64,000 nucleotides of DNA from Dolichospermum flos-aquae CCAP 1403/13F (GTDB lineage Bacteria; Cyanobacteriota; Cyanobacteriia; Cyanobacteriales; Nostocaceae): positions 3,454,501 to 3,518,500 of the forward strand of contig NZ_CP051206.1 in the NCBI RefSeq assembly GCF_012516395.1, in the 5' to 3' direction. Positions 9,430 through 18,862 of this stretch are shown one piece after another. The notes under the pieces were generated by a model, which made no database searches, was not told the DNA's origin, and saw only the letters and a program-made list of their open reading frames with translations. The translations under genes were made by a program, and so were the position numbers. The stretch's first letter is position 1; the number at the start of each line of letters is the position of its first letter.

Positions 9430-9780
9430 CTATTCATTAACTTTAGAGAAATATGTGCCTATCTGTTGCAATACTTCTTTATAATCCTCCAATGGCATAT
9501 CTTGAATGGGTTTCCACAGCCAATGATTATCATAGTCATTAACTAATTCTAGCTGTTCTGGTATTTTTGTTCCTGCTTGTAATTGCCACCAATTTTTACC
9601 ATATCCTGGATTAGCAAATGTTGATATTCCGCCTGTTGATTCCCCATCTGCTAAAGTAGTCATAACCCACACTTGCCCATCTTTATCATAGCAAGCTATA
9701 TCTTTATTAGGGCGAACATTATCCATTCTGGGGGAATTGGCATTTCCTTGTCGATAAAGAGTAATTGGTGTTTTGTCCAT
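9430..9780 (-). CDS. Tse2-like protein, putative ADP-ribosyltransferase-fold toxin
   Basis: A 116-residue soluble protein. Several blocks line up in order with Tse2 as I recall it: ITLYR near the N-terminus (Tse2 LTLYR), KDIACYDKDG (PDIVAGRDG), STGGISTF (TGGTSVF), LQAGTKIPEQLEL (PDGTDIPPDLKV), and HWLWKPIQDMPLEDYKEVL (HYTIMPAKPMYREVL). Tse2 is a cytosol-acting toxin whose fold resembles ADP-ribosyltransferases. No signal peptide or export domain is visible, so a chromosomal toxin-antitoxin role is likelier than secretion. It lies 11 bp downstream of the TspO-like gene and may share its transcript. No good ribosome site precedes the ATG at 9780. The family call is from memory and needs a profile search. 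Confidence 0.6.
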   Translation of the reverse strand: MDKTPITLYRQGNANSPRMDNVRPNKDIACYDKDGQVWVMTTLADGESTGGISTFANPGYGKNWWQLQAGTKIPEQLELVNDYDNHWLWKPIQDMPLEDYKEVLQQIGTYFSKVNE

Positions 9781-9791
9781 TAACTGGGCTT

Positions 9792-10568
9792 TTAGTCTTT
9801 AATTTGTGTCTTAAATAGCATAATGCTTGTCAAGATAAATGCCAAAAATATCGCTAAATTACGCAATACATCAATATTACTATGTTTAACAGCGATCGCT
9901 ATTAATGCCCAAACCGTAACACCAGTATAGGGAATATCTTTGTACCTAATTGCAATCACAGCCGCAATCGTTGTTGCTATAACTAACATAATCATAGTCC
10001 AAACTTGACTATTAATACCCCAACCATTCCAACCATAAAAATATAGTGCAGAAGCCACATTTACCACAGTTGCCACAGAAATCCAACCCAAATAAATACT
10101 CACAGGATTATGCAAGCATAACTTTTTCGTTTGAGATACCCGCTTTTTGCCAATGCCTAAAATATGATAAATAGCCATCAGCGGTATGAGAATACCGAAC
10201 ATAGCCACAACAGAAAAAGCAAAAAGTCTAGACAAAAATAAATACACCCAAATACTTTGAAAAACAGAAGCAATCACTAACAGATAACCTGTTTTGCGTA
10301 AATCTGCATCCTGTTTTTGGTTAGGTAGAAATTGATAAACTGCTAAAGCAAATAATCCTAAATAAATCACTCCCCAAATGACAAAAGCATAGTTAGCAGG
10401 AATAATCAACACATCTTTAAATAAAGTGTTAGAAATTGCCCCTATACTCAGTCCATTTAAGGGAAAAATATTTGATGCTACATTCACCACAAAAGCACCA
10501 ACAACAGCAACTAAAGTTATTAGTTGTCGGATAAAATCTTGATGATGATTAGAAGTAGATTGCTGCAT
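9792..10568 (-). CDS. TspO/MBR-related polytopic membrane protein
   Basis: 258 residues with about seven predicted membrane helices. The segment YAFVIWGVIYLGLFALAVYQ resembles the Trp/Tyr-rich core of the TspO/MBR (tryptophan-rich sensory protein) family, and Trp-rich stretches (FYGWNGWGI, VWTMIML) follow. Classical TspO has five helices and about 160 residues, so this is a longer relative rather than a canonical TspO. TspO proteins bind tetrapyrroles; whether that holds here is unknown. It starts 6 bp after the ferredoxin stop, so the two are probably co-transcribed. Confidence 0.65.
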   Translation of the reverse strand: MQQSTSNHHQDFIRQLITLVAVVGAFVVNVASNIFPLNGLSIGAISNTLFKDVLIIPANYAFVIWGVIYLGLFALAVYQFLPNQKQDADLRKTGYLLVIASVFQSIWVYLFLSRLFAFSVVAMFGILIPLMAIYHILGIGKKRVSQTKKLCLHNPVSIYLGWISVATVVNVASALYFYGWNGWGINSQVWTMIMLVIATTIAAVIAIRYKDIPYTGVTVWALIAIAVKHSNIDVLRNLAIFLAFILTSIMLFKTQIKD

Positions 10569-10574
10569 AGATAA

Positions 10575-10808
10575 TTACCAAGTTGGATCACTAAAAAGAT
10601 GTATCGTTAATTTATCTTTTCCTGGTGGAACTGCGGTAATACAAGCCCGGATAACTTCACCATCATCTAATTCTACAGTACAAGCGTGACAAGTTCCCAT
10701 TAAACAACCGGTAGGAATGGATACTCCAGCCCGTTCTGCGACATCTAACAAAGCTTCTCCTACTTCGGCATTAACGGTGATATCATCTGGTAAAAAAGTA
10801 ATTTGCAT
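10575..10808 (-). CDS. [2Fe-2S] ferredoxin, short plant-type
   Basis: 77 residues with the cluster-binding pattern GCLMGTCHACTVEL followed by RACITAVP: Cys-x4-Cys-x2-Cys and a fourth Cys downstream. It lacks the N-terminal extension of the photosynthetic PetF type, so it belongs to the short cyanobacterial 2Fe-2S proteins with a beta-grasp fold and low sequence length. It would shuttle single electrons in the cytoplasm; its partners are unknown. It is the first gene of a tightly spaced minus-strand group with the TspO-like protein and the toxin-like pair. The upstream region is occupied by a MITE-like element ending near the WD40 gene. Confidence 0.85.
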   Translation of the reverse strand: MQITFLPDDITVNAEVGEALLDVAERAGVSIPTGCLMGTCHACTVELDDGEVIRACITAVPPGKDKLTIHLFSDPTW

Positions 10809-10869
10809 AGTCTTATATGGCTTTTTATTTGCTAAAGAATAGATGAAAAAGAAGAATTATAAATCACTA

Positions 10870-11083
10870 ATTAGGGCTTACTGAATAAACCGAAAACCTA
10901 GATAGATTAAGAGTTTCCCGGTTAAAAAAGTGAATTAGGTGCAAGGAATAAGGATTGAAACCATTAAAAACCTATCACTTTCTGAAATTTGAAACTATTC
11001 TTCTCTCCTTCTAATTCTTCCTCCTGACTCGGTGACTCCTGACTCCTAGCCCTCAGGAAAAGACTTTTTCAGCAAGCCCTAAT
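10870..11083. mobile_element. MITE-like element, copy 1 (about 214 bp)
   Basis: Terminal inverted repeats ATTAGGGCTTACTGAA on the left and TTCAGCAAGCCCTAAT on the right differ at one position. The interior has no ORF. A second copy with the same layout and length is at 52581-52794; shared internal blocks include GGTGCAAGGAATAAGG and AACCTATCACTT. TAA/TTA-type bases flank both. It is a nonautonomous element; no matching transposase is in the window. Confidence 0.85.
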
Positions 11084-11090
11084 TATTCCC

Positions 11091-14000
11091 CTAATTATTT
11101 TGACATAAAGTTCTATAACTTTCCTCTTTATAGGCATCGCTTCTGGTCAGGTTTGGATTATATAGTAGATAATTTTTTAATATATGGCAATTACTTTCCA
11201 GTAATCTTTCTAATGTCATATCCGATAACTTCCGTAAAATTACATGACTATTACCACTACCAGCCGCTAGTATTTTACCATCTGGACTAAAACTAACGCT
11301 GCTTAGATCTTCTGCATCACCTTTTAAAACCATCATTAAAACACCTTCTTGATTCCACAACCTGATTTTATTATCACTGCTAACGGCTAGAGTTTTACCA
11401 TCTGGACTAAACTTAACACTAATAAAACCATCACCATACCCCATCAGGGTTTTTTGTAATTGACCGTTCTCACTCCAAATTTTCACCGTACTATCAAGAC
11501 TAACAGAAGCTAATAATTTACCATTAGGCGACCAGGCTACACCATTTACCCTGCGAGTATGACCAGTTAAATTTTTGATCATTTCGCCATTACTTGTCCA
11601 TATTTTTACTGATTTATCATCACTAGCGGAGGCTAGAAATTTACCATTAGGACTAAAACTCACCCAATTAATAGCATCAGTATGACCATTTAAAGTTTTT
11701 AGTAATTTACCATCTTGATTCCATAATTTTATGGTTTTATCTTTACTAGCAGAAGCGATAATTTTACCATCTGGCGACCAAGCTACAGCTAAAACTGGAT
11801 CATTATGACCAGATAATGTTTTTAATAATTTACCATCTTGATGCCATAATTTTATAGTTTTATCTTTACTAGCAGAAGCAATAATTTTACCATCTGGCGA
11901 CCAAGCTACAGCCCAAACTTGATCATTATGGGCTATGAATTTTTTGAGTAATTTACCTTCCCGATTCCAGATTTTTATTGTTTTATCCAAACAAGCACCG
12001 GCAATAGTATTACTATCAGGACTAAAACTAATACTTGTTACCCAATCATTATTAGCTTGGGGATTAGGTAAAATTAGACTATCCCAACGCCACAAAATAA
12101 TAGTTTTATCTCTACCAGCAGATGCTAAAGTTAGTCGGTCAGGGCTAAAACTAACACTATTTACCCAACCATTATGTCCTCGCAGAGTTCCTAGTAAATT
12201 ACCATCAATACTCCAAACTCTAACTGTTTCATCCATACTAGCAGATGCTAGAGTATGATCGCTGCTGCTAAAATTGATACTAATAACACCGTTGCTATGT
12301 CCAGAAAGAGTTTTGAGTAATTGACCTTCTTGATTCCATAATTTGATTTTTTTATCTAAACTTGCAGAAGCCAAAATTTTACTATCACTAGACCAAGCTA
12401 TAGCTAAAACAGCATCTTCATGGGCTGGTAAAGTTTTGATTAATTGACCTTTGCTACTCCACAATTTTATGGTTTTATCAGCACTGCTAGAAGCCAAAAT
12501 TTTCCCATCATTAGACCAAGCTACGGCTAAAACAGCATCTTTATGACCAGATAATGTTTTTAGTAGTTTACCTTCTTGATTCCACAATTTTATGGTTTTA
12601 TCGGTACTTGCAGAGGCGATAATTTGACCATCAGGATGGAAACTTACACTATTCACTATAGATGTATGACCTAGTAAAGTTTTGAGTAGTTTACCTTTTC
12701 GACTCCAGAGTTTAATTGTTTTGTCTTGACTAGCGGAAACTAACATTTGACTATCAGGACTAAAAATAACACTATTTACTACATCTTCATGTCCTGATAA
12801 AGTGTTGATTAAAAGACCATTAGGACTCCAAAGTTTAATTGTTGTATCTGCACTAGCTGAAGCTATTAAAGATTTATCTGCACTAAATGTCACCATTCTG
12901 ATTCCCGACAAATGACCTTCTAAACGATTACGTTCTTTGACTCCATAAACCGCTTGATATAGTGCAGTTAATACCTTCTCTTGAGTAGAAGTATCTATCC
13001 ATAGAGTTTTTTTTAATTTTTTTCCTGCTTTCAAACTTTCCTTGAGAGCATCAATACCTTTTTGAGAAGCAAATAAAGTCTCACTAGATGCACTTAGAGT
13101 TTTCATTTCACTATCTGTGGACGTAATCACAGAAGTAGTTAAGGCAAACATAGCAATAATAGAAGCTGTTAAGGCTATTTTCAGGGCAATATTTAATCTA
13201 ATTGCACCCAAACGTTGTTTTTCTTGGCTATCGGCTAATTTTGCAAGTAACTCTTTTTCTTTTAATTCTGTGCGTAAATGTTGAATTTCTATTTGACTTG
13301 CTTCTTCTCGCTTTCGTAATTCTCTTAATTCTGCCAGTAAATTATCTCCTTGTGAATGGTGTGTCTGTTCTAAACTAACGCCGTTCTGAGTTTTTCTTAA
13401 TTCACTTTTAAGTCGTTCAATTTCTTGATAACTATTTCTAACCTGATCCCGTAATGTATTAATTTGTGTTTGTAATCCAGATTCCTGTTGTTGTAAATAA
13501 CGAATTAAGCTGACTAAATAATCATGAATTAATTGATAGCGTTCGGGAACATTGGGAAATATCACAACTAACCCGGAGCGAACTAAAATATCTAAAATCA
13601 AGTCTAAGTTACTAGGATCTTCTAACTCTGAGAGTTCTAATGTTAATTCTGTCCGGGTTTTAAAAGGTCTTTTGTTATGATCATCTGTTAATAAATATAA
13701 AACCAGGAGAGCGTCCCGTTCGTTTTCTTTTCCACATTCTTTAATTAATTCTTGAATATATGTTTGAATTAACTTATTGGGACGATATGCTTGATACTGG
13801 GCAAGGGTAGTAATATATTTATCTTGTAATTGTGCGCCCGCTAATTGCAATTCTATCGGACGAATTTCGCCCAGTTCTGAAGACAAATCAGCAACTAACG
13901 CATCAATTAAATCTGGTTCTAATTTGAGTTGGGATTGATTATGTGAACGTTCAGTTAATTTCTGAATGATTTTTCTGGCATTTTCAGGAGAAAAGTTATT

Positions 14001-16178
14001 AAGTTGATAACGAATATTTTTGTCAAGAATATTATTATTAATTGTTTCGATTGATGAAAGACATTTAAAATCTAGAAGGCGATGTAAATAATCTTCGCGC
14101 AAAGTCAAAATAACTTTCACAAAAGATACACCTAAACAATCACTAATAAATTGATCAAATATTTGTTTTTTCTGAATATCTGTATCACCAAAGAAAAATT
14201 CTTCAAATTGGTCAAAAATTAACACTGTAATTAAATGATTATCTGCGTTTTCCCGTAATTGTTGCAAAATACTATTAATAGTTGTAGGTATAGAAATATC
14301 AGATCGAAATTCTGTTTCCATGGCTGATATTTTTTGCATTTCTAACATGGCCTTGGTAAAGGATTTACCTAATTCTCCTAACCAATCTGTATAGACTTGG
14401 AGGACAACTGGTACAGCAATTTGATCACCAACAGCCCGGTTTTGTAGTGCGGGAACTAAGCCAGCCGTAACAGTAGAACTTTTACCAACACCTGACTGTC
14501 CATGAATAACTATTAATTTTTGGTCTGCACGACTAATTCTCCCAATTAAGTTATTAACATCATATTCTCTACCAGAAGCGGCAATTTCTAAGGCTATACT
14601 ATTACTGGCAAATGTAGATATTAAAGTGGGGTTGGTGACTTGTCTTTGCGGTTGTAGCCGTCCAGCCCCAATAAAGGGGACAAAACCATATTGTTGTTCT
14701 ACAGAACGGAGTTTTTGTTTAATAATATAGGCTTGAAGATAGTGTCCTACTTGAAAGTATAATGATCTTAAATTATGTAATAAGCGAATATAACGATGGG
14801 CATCATATTTATGTTCACTGTTTTCTAAAGCTGATGACAGTTGTTGAGATGCTGCATTTATATATTCTTTTGCTCCCGTTATTTGTCCTAGATGATTGAG
14901 GGCTTCTGCTAAAGTTAATAAATAAATTTGTTCTAATATCAGAGGAAATAAATAATGATTTGATTCTGGGTGATTTTTTTCTGTTTCTAATTGTAATAGT
15001 GATATATGCGCTAAAATACTAGCTTGTATCCAGTTGGAATTATGTACAGCTACCTGTGCTAAAAAACCATAATCACAAACTAATTGGATTTTCCTACCAT
15101 ATATTTGATGTAACTCTAGGGATTTTTTAGCGACAACTTCTAATACTGTCCATGATTTTAAACTATATAAGACTTCTAATAATTGTTCAATAAATTCCGA
15201 AACTAAATCTATCCGTCCAGCAATTTCAAATGTTTGTAAACATTGCTGAAAATATGTTTTAGCTGATTGCCAATATCTTTCTCTTGATTTAGGATTTTGT
15301 TCGGCAAGACGACAGCAACATAATCCAATATAAAATAATAAAATTGACCGTTTTAAAAGATCAGCATAGGATGAATCAGATAATTCTGCTGTTCTATCAG
15401 TTGCATATTCTGTTAGCCATAAGTTTTCTTGATGATGCCAAAAACGCAAACTTTTCTGAAAGTTATTTAAGGCAGAATCAATCCGATTATTGACATAATC
15501 ATCTATGCCAAAAATAAATTCTAACCTAGCATTTAATTCTGCTTCGATCTCAATCCCCCTATCATACAATTCTTTAATTGCATAATGCAGTTGATCACTG
15601 CTAATCCATACTTGTTCTAAGGTGACAGGATTACCTTGTGCATAATTACTTTCTAAAACTCTCGTAAATAGATCGTCAGTTTCTTGGTAGAGAAATTCTA
15701 GTAATCCAATAGAAGTCATTTCAAATCTAATTGGTGTAGCTGCCCAACTGGCAAAATCGGGAGCTAACCGCAGGATTTTCTGTAACACTTCATCATTTAC
15801 CCAAAAAATCATGGGGATTTGATAACGTTTACGAAATTCATCTCGGACTTGATTAATAGAACGCAGGAGATCATCTATTTCATAGATTGATTCAAACCCC
15901 ATAATCATTAATCCGGCAGGTTGATTAATGGTAAGTTGTAATTGAATAGTGGTATATAAACTTGTAGCATTTTCGGCTAAAGTAATACTTTGAATACGCT
16001 CATTTCCCCAACCATTAATTGCTAGTTGTTGCCGGATTATATCTCGCAGAAATTCGTAGTTACAGCACAGCAAGATAACTGAAAACTGATTTTTAGAAAA
16101 GGTAATTGCTCTTTCTAAACTACGTAAAGACTGTTGATTAGCAGCGATTATATTCTCTGCTTGCTGTCTTTTAACCAT
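11091..16178 (-). CDS. STAND-type NTPase with N-terminal sensor/TPR region, one membrane helix and 14 WD40 repeats
   Basis: 1695 residues. Residues about 1-180 form an alpha/beta domain (FSVILLCCNYEFLRDIIRQQ). Residues about 190-500 look helical and TPR-like. A STAND NTPase follows, with Walker A GQSGVGKSS near 560 and Walker B TVLIFDQFEEFF near 650. A coiled coil (about 880-985) leads to a membrane helix (about 995-1018). Fourteen WD40 repeats (about 1085-1655) follow, enough for two seven-bladed propellers; neighbouring units are nearly identical. STAND proteins are signal-triggered oligomerising switches, several of them anti-phage sensors. No nuclease or protease effector is recognisable. 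The gene overlaps the upstream ATPase gene by 31 bp, so they are translationally coupled. Confidence 0.9.
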   Translation of the reverse strand: MVKRQQAENIIAANQQSLRSLERAITFSKNQFSVILLCCNYEFLRDIIRQQLAINGWGNERIQSITLAENATSLYTTIQLQLTINQPAGLMIMGFESIYEIDDLLRSINQVRDEFRKRYQIPMIFWVNDEVLQKILRLAPDFASWAATPIRFEMTSIGLLEFLYQETDDLFTRVLESNYAQGNPVTLEQVWISSDQLHYAIKELYDRGIEIEAELNARLEFIFGIDDYVNNRIDSALNNFQKSLRFWHHQENLWLTEYATDRTAELSDSSYADLLKRSILLFYIGLCCCRLAEQNPKSRERYWQSAKTYFQQCLQTFEIAGRIDLVSEFIEQLLEVLYSLKSWTVLEVVAKKSLELHQIYGRKIQLVCDYGFLAQVAVHNSNWIQASILAHISLLQLETEKNHPESNHYLFPLILEQIYLLTLAEALNHLGQITGAKEYINAASQQLSSALENSEHKYDAHRYIRLLHNLRSLYFQVGHYLQAYIIKQKLRSVEQQYGFVPFIGAGRLQPQRQVTNPTLISTFASNSIALEIAASGREYDVNNLIGRISRADQKLIVIHGQSGVGKSSTVTAGLVPALQNRAVGDQIAVPVVLQVYTDWLGELGKSFTKAMLEMQKISAMETEFRSDISIPTTINSILQQLRENADNHLITVLIFDQFEEFFFGDTDIQKKQIFDQFISDCLGVSFVKVILTLREDYLHRLLDFKCLSSIETINNNILDKNIRYQLNNFSPENARKIIQKLTERSHNQSQLKLEPDLIDALVADLSSELGEIRPIELQLAGAQLQDKYITTLAQYQAYRPNKLIQTYIQELIKECGKENERDALLVLYLLTDDHNKRPFKTRTELTLELSELEDPSNLDLILDILVRSGLVVIFPNVPERYQLIHDYLVSLIRYLQQQESGLQTQINTLRDQVRNSYQEIERLKSELRKTQNGVSLEQTHHSQGDNLLAELRELRKREEASQIEIQHLRTELKEKELLAKLADSQEKQRLGAIRLNIALKIALTASIIAMFALTTSVITSTDSEMKTLSASSETLFASQKGIDALKESLKAGKKLKKTLWIDTSTQEKVLTALYQAVYGVKERNRLEGHLSGIRMVTFSADKSLIASASADTTIKLWSPNGLLINTLSGHEDVVNSVIFSPDSQMLVSASQDKTIKLWSRKGKLLKTLLGHTSIVNSVSFHPDGQIIASASTDKTIKLWNQEGKLLKTLSGHKDAVLAVAWSNDGKILASSSADKTIKLWSSKGQLIKTLPAHEDAVLAIAWSSDSKILASASLDKKIKLWNQEGQLLKTLSGHSNGVISINFSSSDHTLASASMDETVRVWSIDGNLLGTLRGHNGWVNSVSFSPDRLTLASAGRDKTIILWRWDSLILPNPQANNDWVTSISFSPDSNTIAGACLDKTIKIWNREGKLLKKFIAHNDQVWAVAWSPDGKIIASASKDKTIKLWHQDGKLLKTLSGHNDPVLAVAWSPDGKIIASASKDKTIKLWNQDGKLLKTLNGHTDAINWVSFSPNGKFLASASDDKSVKIWTSNGEMIKNLTGHTRRVNGVAWSPNGKLLASVSLDSTVKIWSENGQLQKTLMGYGDGFISVKFSPDGKTLAVSSDNKIRLWNQEGVLMMVLKGDAEDLSSVSFSPDGKILAAGSGNSHVILRKLSDMTLERLLESNCHILKNYLLYNPNLTRSDAYKEESYRTLCQNN

Positions 16179-17485
16179 AATTTAAATTTTTCGGTTTCTG
16201 CTAAAACTGGGTTAAGTGCAAACCAAACTCCCTGGTGATCACGATATTCAAATACGAATAAACTCCGTAATAAAATATCGTACTCTACATTGCCTCTAAC
16301 TCGTTGATCTTGGATTACCTGCAAGATTAATTCACTTTCATCCAGATCAATGGCATTAGCCCGGTAATCTCGTTGTCTTTGGATTACTAATTCTACACAT
16401 TTGCGGTCAAAAGGTGGATCTTGTTCTCGTAAACAATCAAATAGTAGCCCTAATAAGTCGCGGACATGACCACCACTAATCAAACACAAACGATCTAGAG
16501 TATCTAGATGATCAAATAATTGGGTAACTAAATTTAAACGATCTGTTGGTGATCTGTCAGGAAAGGCTCTTGCTAATACCATTTGTCGCATTAATCCTAG
16601 TCCTTCTGTATTAATTTCTCCAGAACGTTGCCGCACGGGAATCATTGGTAATACTTTCGGTGCAACTCCACCTCCTAAACGATGTTGTAGTTCCGCACTA
16701 TCATTAGAAAATGTCAAAGCTAAGGGAATTGTGTAAACTATGTGGCAATTCAATTTTCTTAATTGTTCTCCTCGATCAATGAATAAGTATTCTGGTAGCG
16801 ATCGCCCAGACGGTAAAGGACGAACCGCCACCCGATCCAAGTTATCCACAATCACCACCAATCCCTTCTTCCCCCTAGCTTTTAGCTCCAAATTAGCCCG
16901 ATCTAATAGCTCTTTATTAATTGATTGTAAGATATTTTCTGTGCGTGGTTCTAGATAGTCTCTTAACCGTCTGCGTAACTGAGGACTTTCTTTAGTTTTC
17001 GCCGTAATTTTGGCAATCCCCACAGATAATTCCGCTTCTACCCCCAATTCTAAAGGCGTTTGCAAAAAATCTACCAACTCCCTAAACAACTTAGTAAAGT
17101 AACTAGGTTGGACACGCAGTTTCATCGCTTCCAAGTTTTCACTCACCAAACCCGCGATCGCTAATAAAATATCTGTAATATCTATATCTACCATTTCTAA
17201 AACATGGGTAGACTCAAAATAGACAACATGAAAATCTCGCGCTTCCAACTCGGCCTTGAGTCGTAGCAATTCCGTAGATTTTCCACAGCCCAAATGTCCC
17301 GTAAATAATTGACAGGTTGGTATATTTGGGGAAATCTTTGTAATAGTCCGCAGCAGAGCTTCAATAATTTTTCCCCCACGGACTGAAGTAAAATCAATAT
17401 AATACATCCGGTCGTCTACATTCTCAATCATCAACGGCCGGGAAGGATTACAAGCTTGATAAAATCTTTCTAAGTTAAGAAGCAT
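16148..17485 (-). CDS. P-loop ATPase coupled to the STAND-WD40 gene
   Basis: 445 residues. Walker A is LFTGHLGCGKSTELLRLK (about 60-77) and Walker B is KGLVVIVDNLDRV (about 205-217), typical of AAA/STAND-class P-loop proteins. A winged-helix-like C-terminus is possible (ILQVIQDQRVRGNVEYDILL). The opening MLLNLERFYQACNPSRPLMI is a start that recurs in my memory of cyanobacterial ATPases. The gene begins a two-gene operon, and its 3' end overlaps the STAND gene start by 31 bp. A regulatory or loader ATPase for the large STAND protein is the simplest inference. No DNA-binding or nuclease motif was seen. Confidence 0.8.
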   Translation of the reverse strand: MLLNLERFYQACNPSRPLMIENVDDRMYYIDFTSVRGGKIIEALLRTITKISPNIPTCQLFTGHLGCGKSTELLRLKAELEARDFHVVYFESTHVLEMVDIDITDILLAIAGLVSENLEAMKLRVQPSYFTKLFRELVDFLQTPLELGVEAELSVGIAKITAKTKESPQLRRRLRDYLEPRTENILQSINKELLDRANLELKARGKKGLVVIVDNLDRVAVRPLPSGRSLPEYLFIDRGEQLRKLNCHIVYTIPLALTFSNDSAELQHRLGGGVAPKVLPMIPVRQRSGEINTEGLGLMRQMVLARAFPDRSPTDRLNLVTQLFDHLDTLDRLCLISGGHVRDLLGLLFDCLREQDPPFDRKCVELVIQRQRDYRANAIDLDESELILQVIQDQRVRGNVEYDILLRSLFVFEYRDHQGVWFALNPVLAETEKFKLWLKDSKQRI

Positions 17486-17846
17486 AAAAAATTAATTCAC
17501 GCTGTAATGGTCATAACATGATCTGTCACTATCTCTTTTACAGTGGAAAACCAAACATATCCGCAAAAACCAGGTATAGAAACATAACTAATTTTAGATT
17601 TTTCTTCACATCTTCACGCAAGAAAATCCAAAATCAGTATTTACTTGAATACATTCAGAACAAAATCAAAAAAGTAGTAGTCCCTGATAAACAAGCATAG
17701 ATAACATCTGGATTACTCCCTCTACCTAAGCAAACCAAGATATATCCAATATTGAAAGTTGAGAAAAAATCTGATGATCTGATAAATCTCGCTTAACGCT
17801 AATTATTTAAGCTCGGTTACAAATATTACTTTGTAATCAAAAAATA
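17486..17846. other. Intergenic region upstream of the ATPase operon
   Basis: 361 bp, AT-rich. A 60-codon plus-strand ORF at 17518 has no family features and no clear ribosome site and is not accepted. Nothing else is seen. Any promoter for the ATPase/STAND operon must be here. Confidence 0.4.
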
Positions 17847-18050
17847 TTAGTCCTTGCATGTACCTGTACGTAAACAATCTCCTTGTGGCTCATCTCTACC
17901 AGAGACATTAACCACTAACTGTGATTGAGTATAATTTTCGATTCTTGCTTGAGCATTATCTCTAGACAGCTTATTCCCTGCAAAACAAGCACTGGAATTG
18001 CACAGATAAACTGACAACACCATTAGTCCTACACCAATTGTTTTTTTCAT
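17847..18050 (-). CDS. Small exported protein of unknown function
   Basis: 67 residues from the ATG at 18050; a TTG at 18062 would add four residues and is less likely. MKKTIGVGLMVLSVYLC is a clear signal peptide core and ACFAG gives a plausible cleavage site. The mature part of about 45 residues carries two Cys (DCLRTGTCKD) that could form a disulfide. I do not recognise the family. Long intergenic stretches flank it on both sides. Confidence 0.6.
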   Translation of the reverse strand: MKKTIGVGLMVLSVYLCNSSACFAGNKLSRDNAQARIENYTQSQLVVNVSGRDEPQGDCLRTGTCKD

Positions 18051-18862
18051 ATCTAAATTCAATTCAGATTTCTATTGCGTAATCAGCAACATTATTTTGA
18101 TCAATCGTGAAAACTTATTAATCAGCTAATAGTTATAAAAATTGCCAGAAAAATCTGTTTATAGTCTCAAATAAGACACTACAAAGAATGCAACTTTAAA
18201 GCGCATTAGTATATTCTTGTCTAGTCAGTATAGGAGTAAATCAAGATTTATACTTGGTTTTACCCAACTACATCTTTGATTGATCCCAGACTGAGATAAA
18301 CAAGTTATTGTTTTCATTGATTCACAGATTAAAGTTATATCTGTGATGGACAAATCCACTCTTACCCCCCTGGCAGAGTTAATTTAACCACAAGATAACG
18401 TGCTTGATACGTATACATTTACTATGGGAAAATCCCGGATAAAAAAATCTTTTTTTGACCAGAAACAAATATAAATATTATCCGTCAACATAGAACAGAA
18501 CGTAATTTAAAGTACATTTGTATTTAATCGTAAATTTAGAGTATTTTTTTTAAAGCATAAAAAAACCAGATTTAACAAGCTATACAGCTAGGAAATACTG
18601 CATAAAAGGATATAAAATCTGCAATTAATACTTATGTATCAAGTAGTAATAATTTAGAAATGCACAAAATCTATTTTGTGCTAATTAATACAAATGCAAA
18701 ATCAAAGTCCAAATGTAAAAATAAAAATAAAAATAGAAATGCTACCAAAAATAAATACGGCTATTTTCCTGACTTATTTACAACTCCAAAAGTTTTCGAG
18801 CGGATTCCCTATAAAATAGTGAACGAAGATTGCCTAACAAATGTTTCCCACTTTTCCTACTC
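18051..18862. other. Long AT-rich intergenic region before tatC
   Basis: About 810 bp. The ORF at 18660-18866 codes for a low-complexity Lys/Asn-rich peptide and is judged spurious. Homopolymer-rich stretches (for example around 18545 and 18715) are visible, but no inverted-repeat element, tRNA or terminator stands out. Confidence 0.4.

Noticed and set aside
17518..17700. 60-codon ORF upstream of the ATPase
   Set aside because: No ribosome site, no recognisable domain, and AT-rich random composition.
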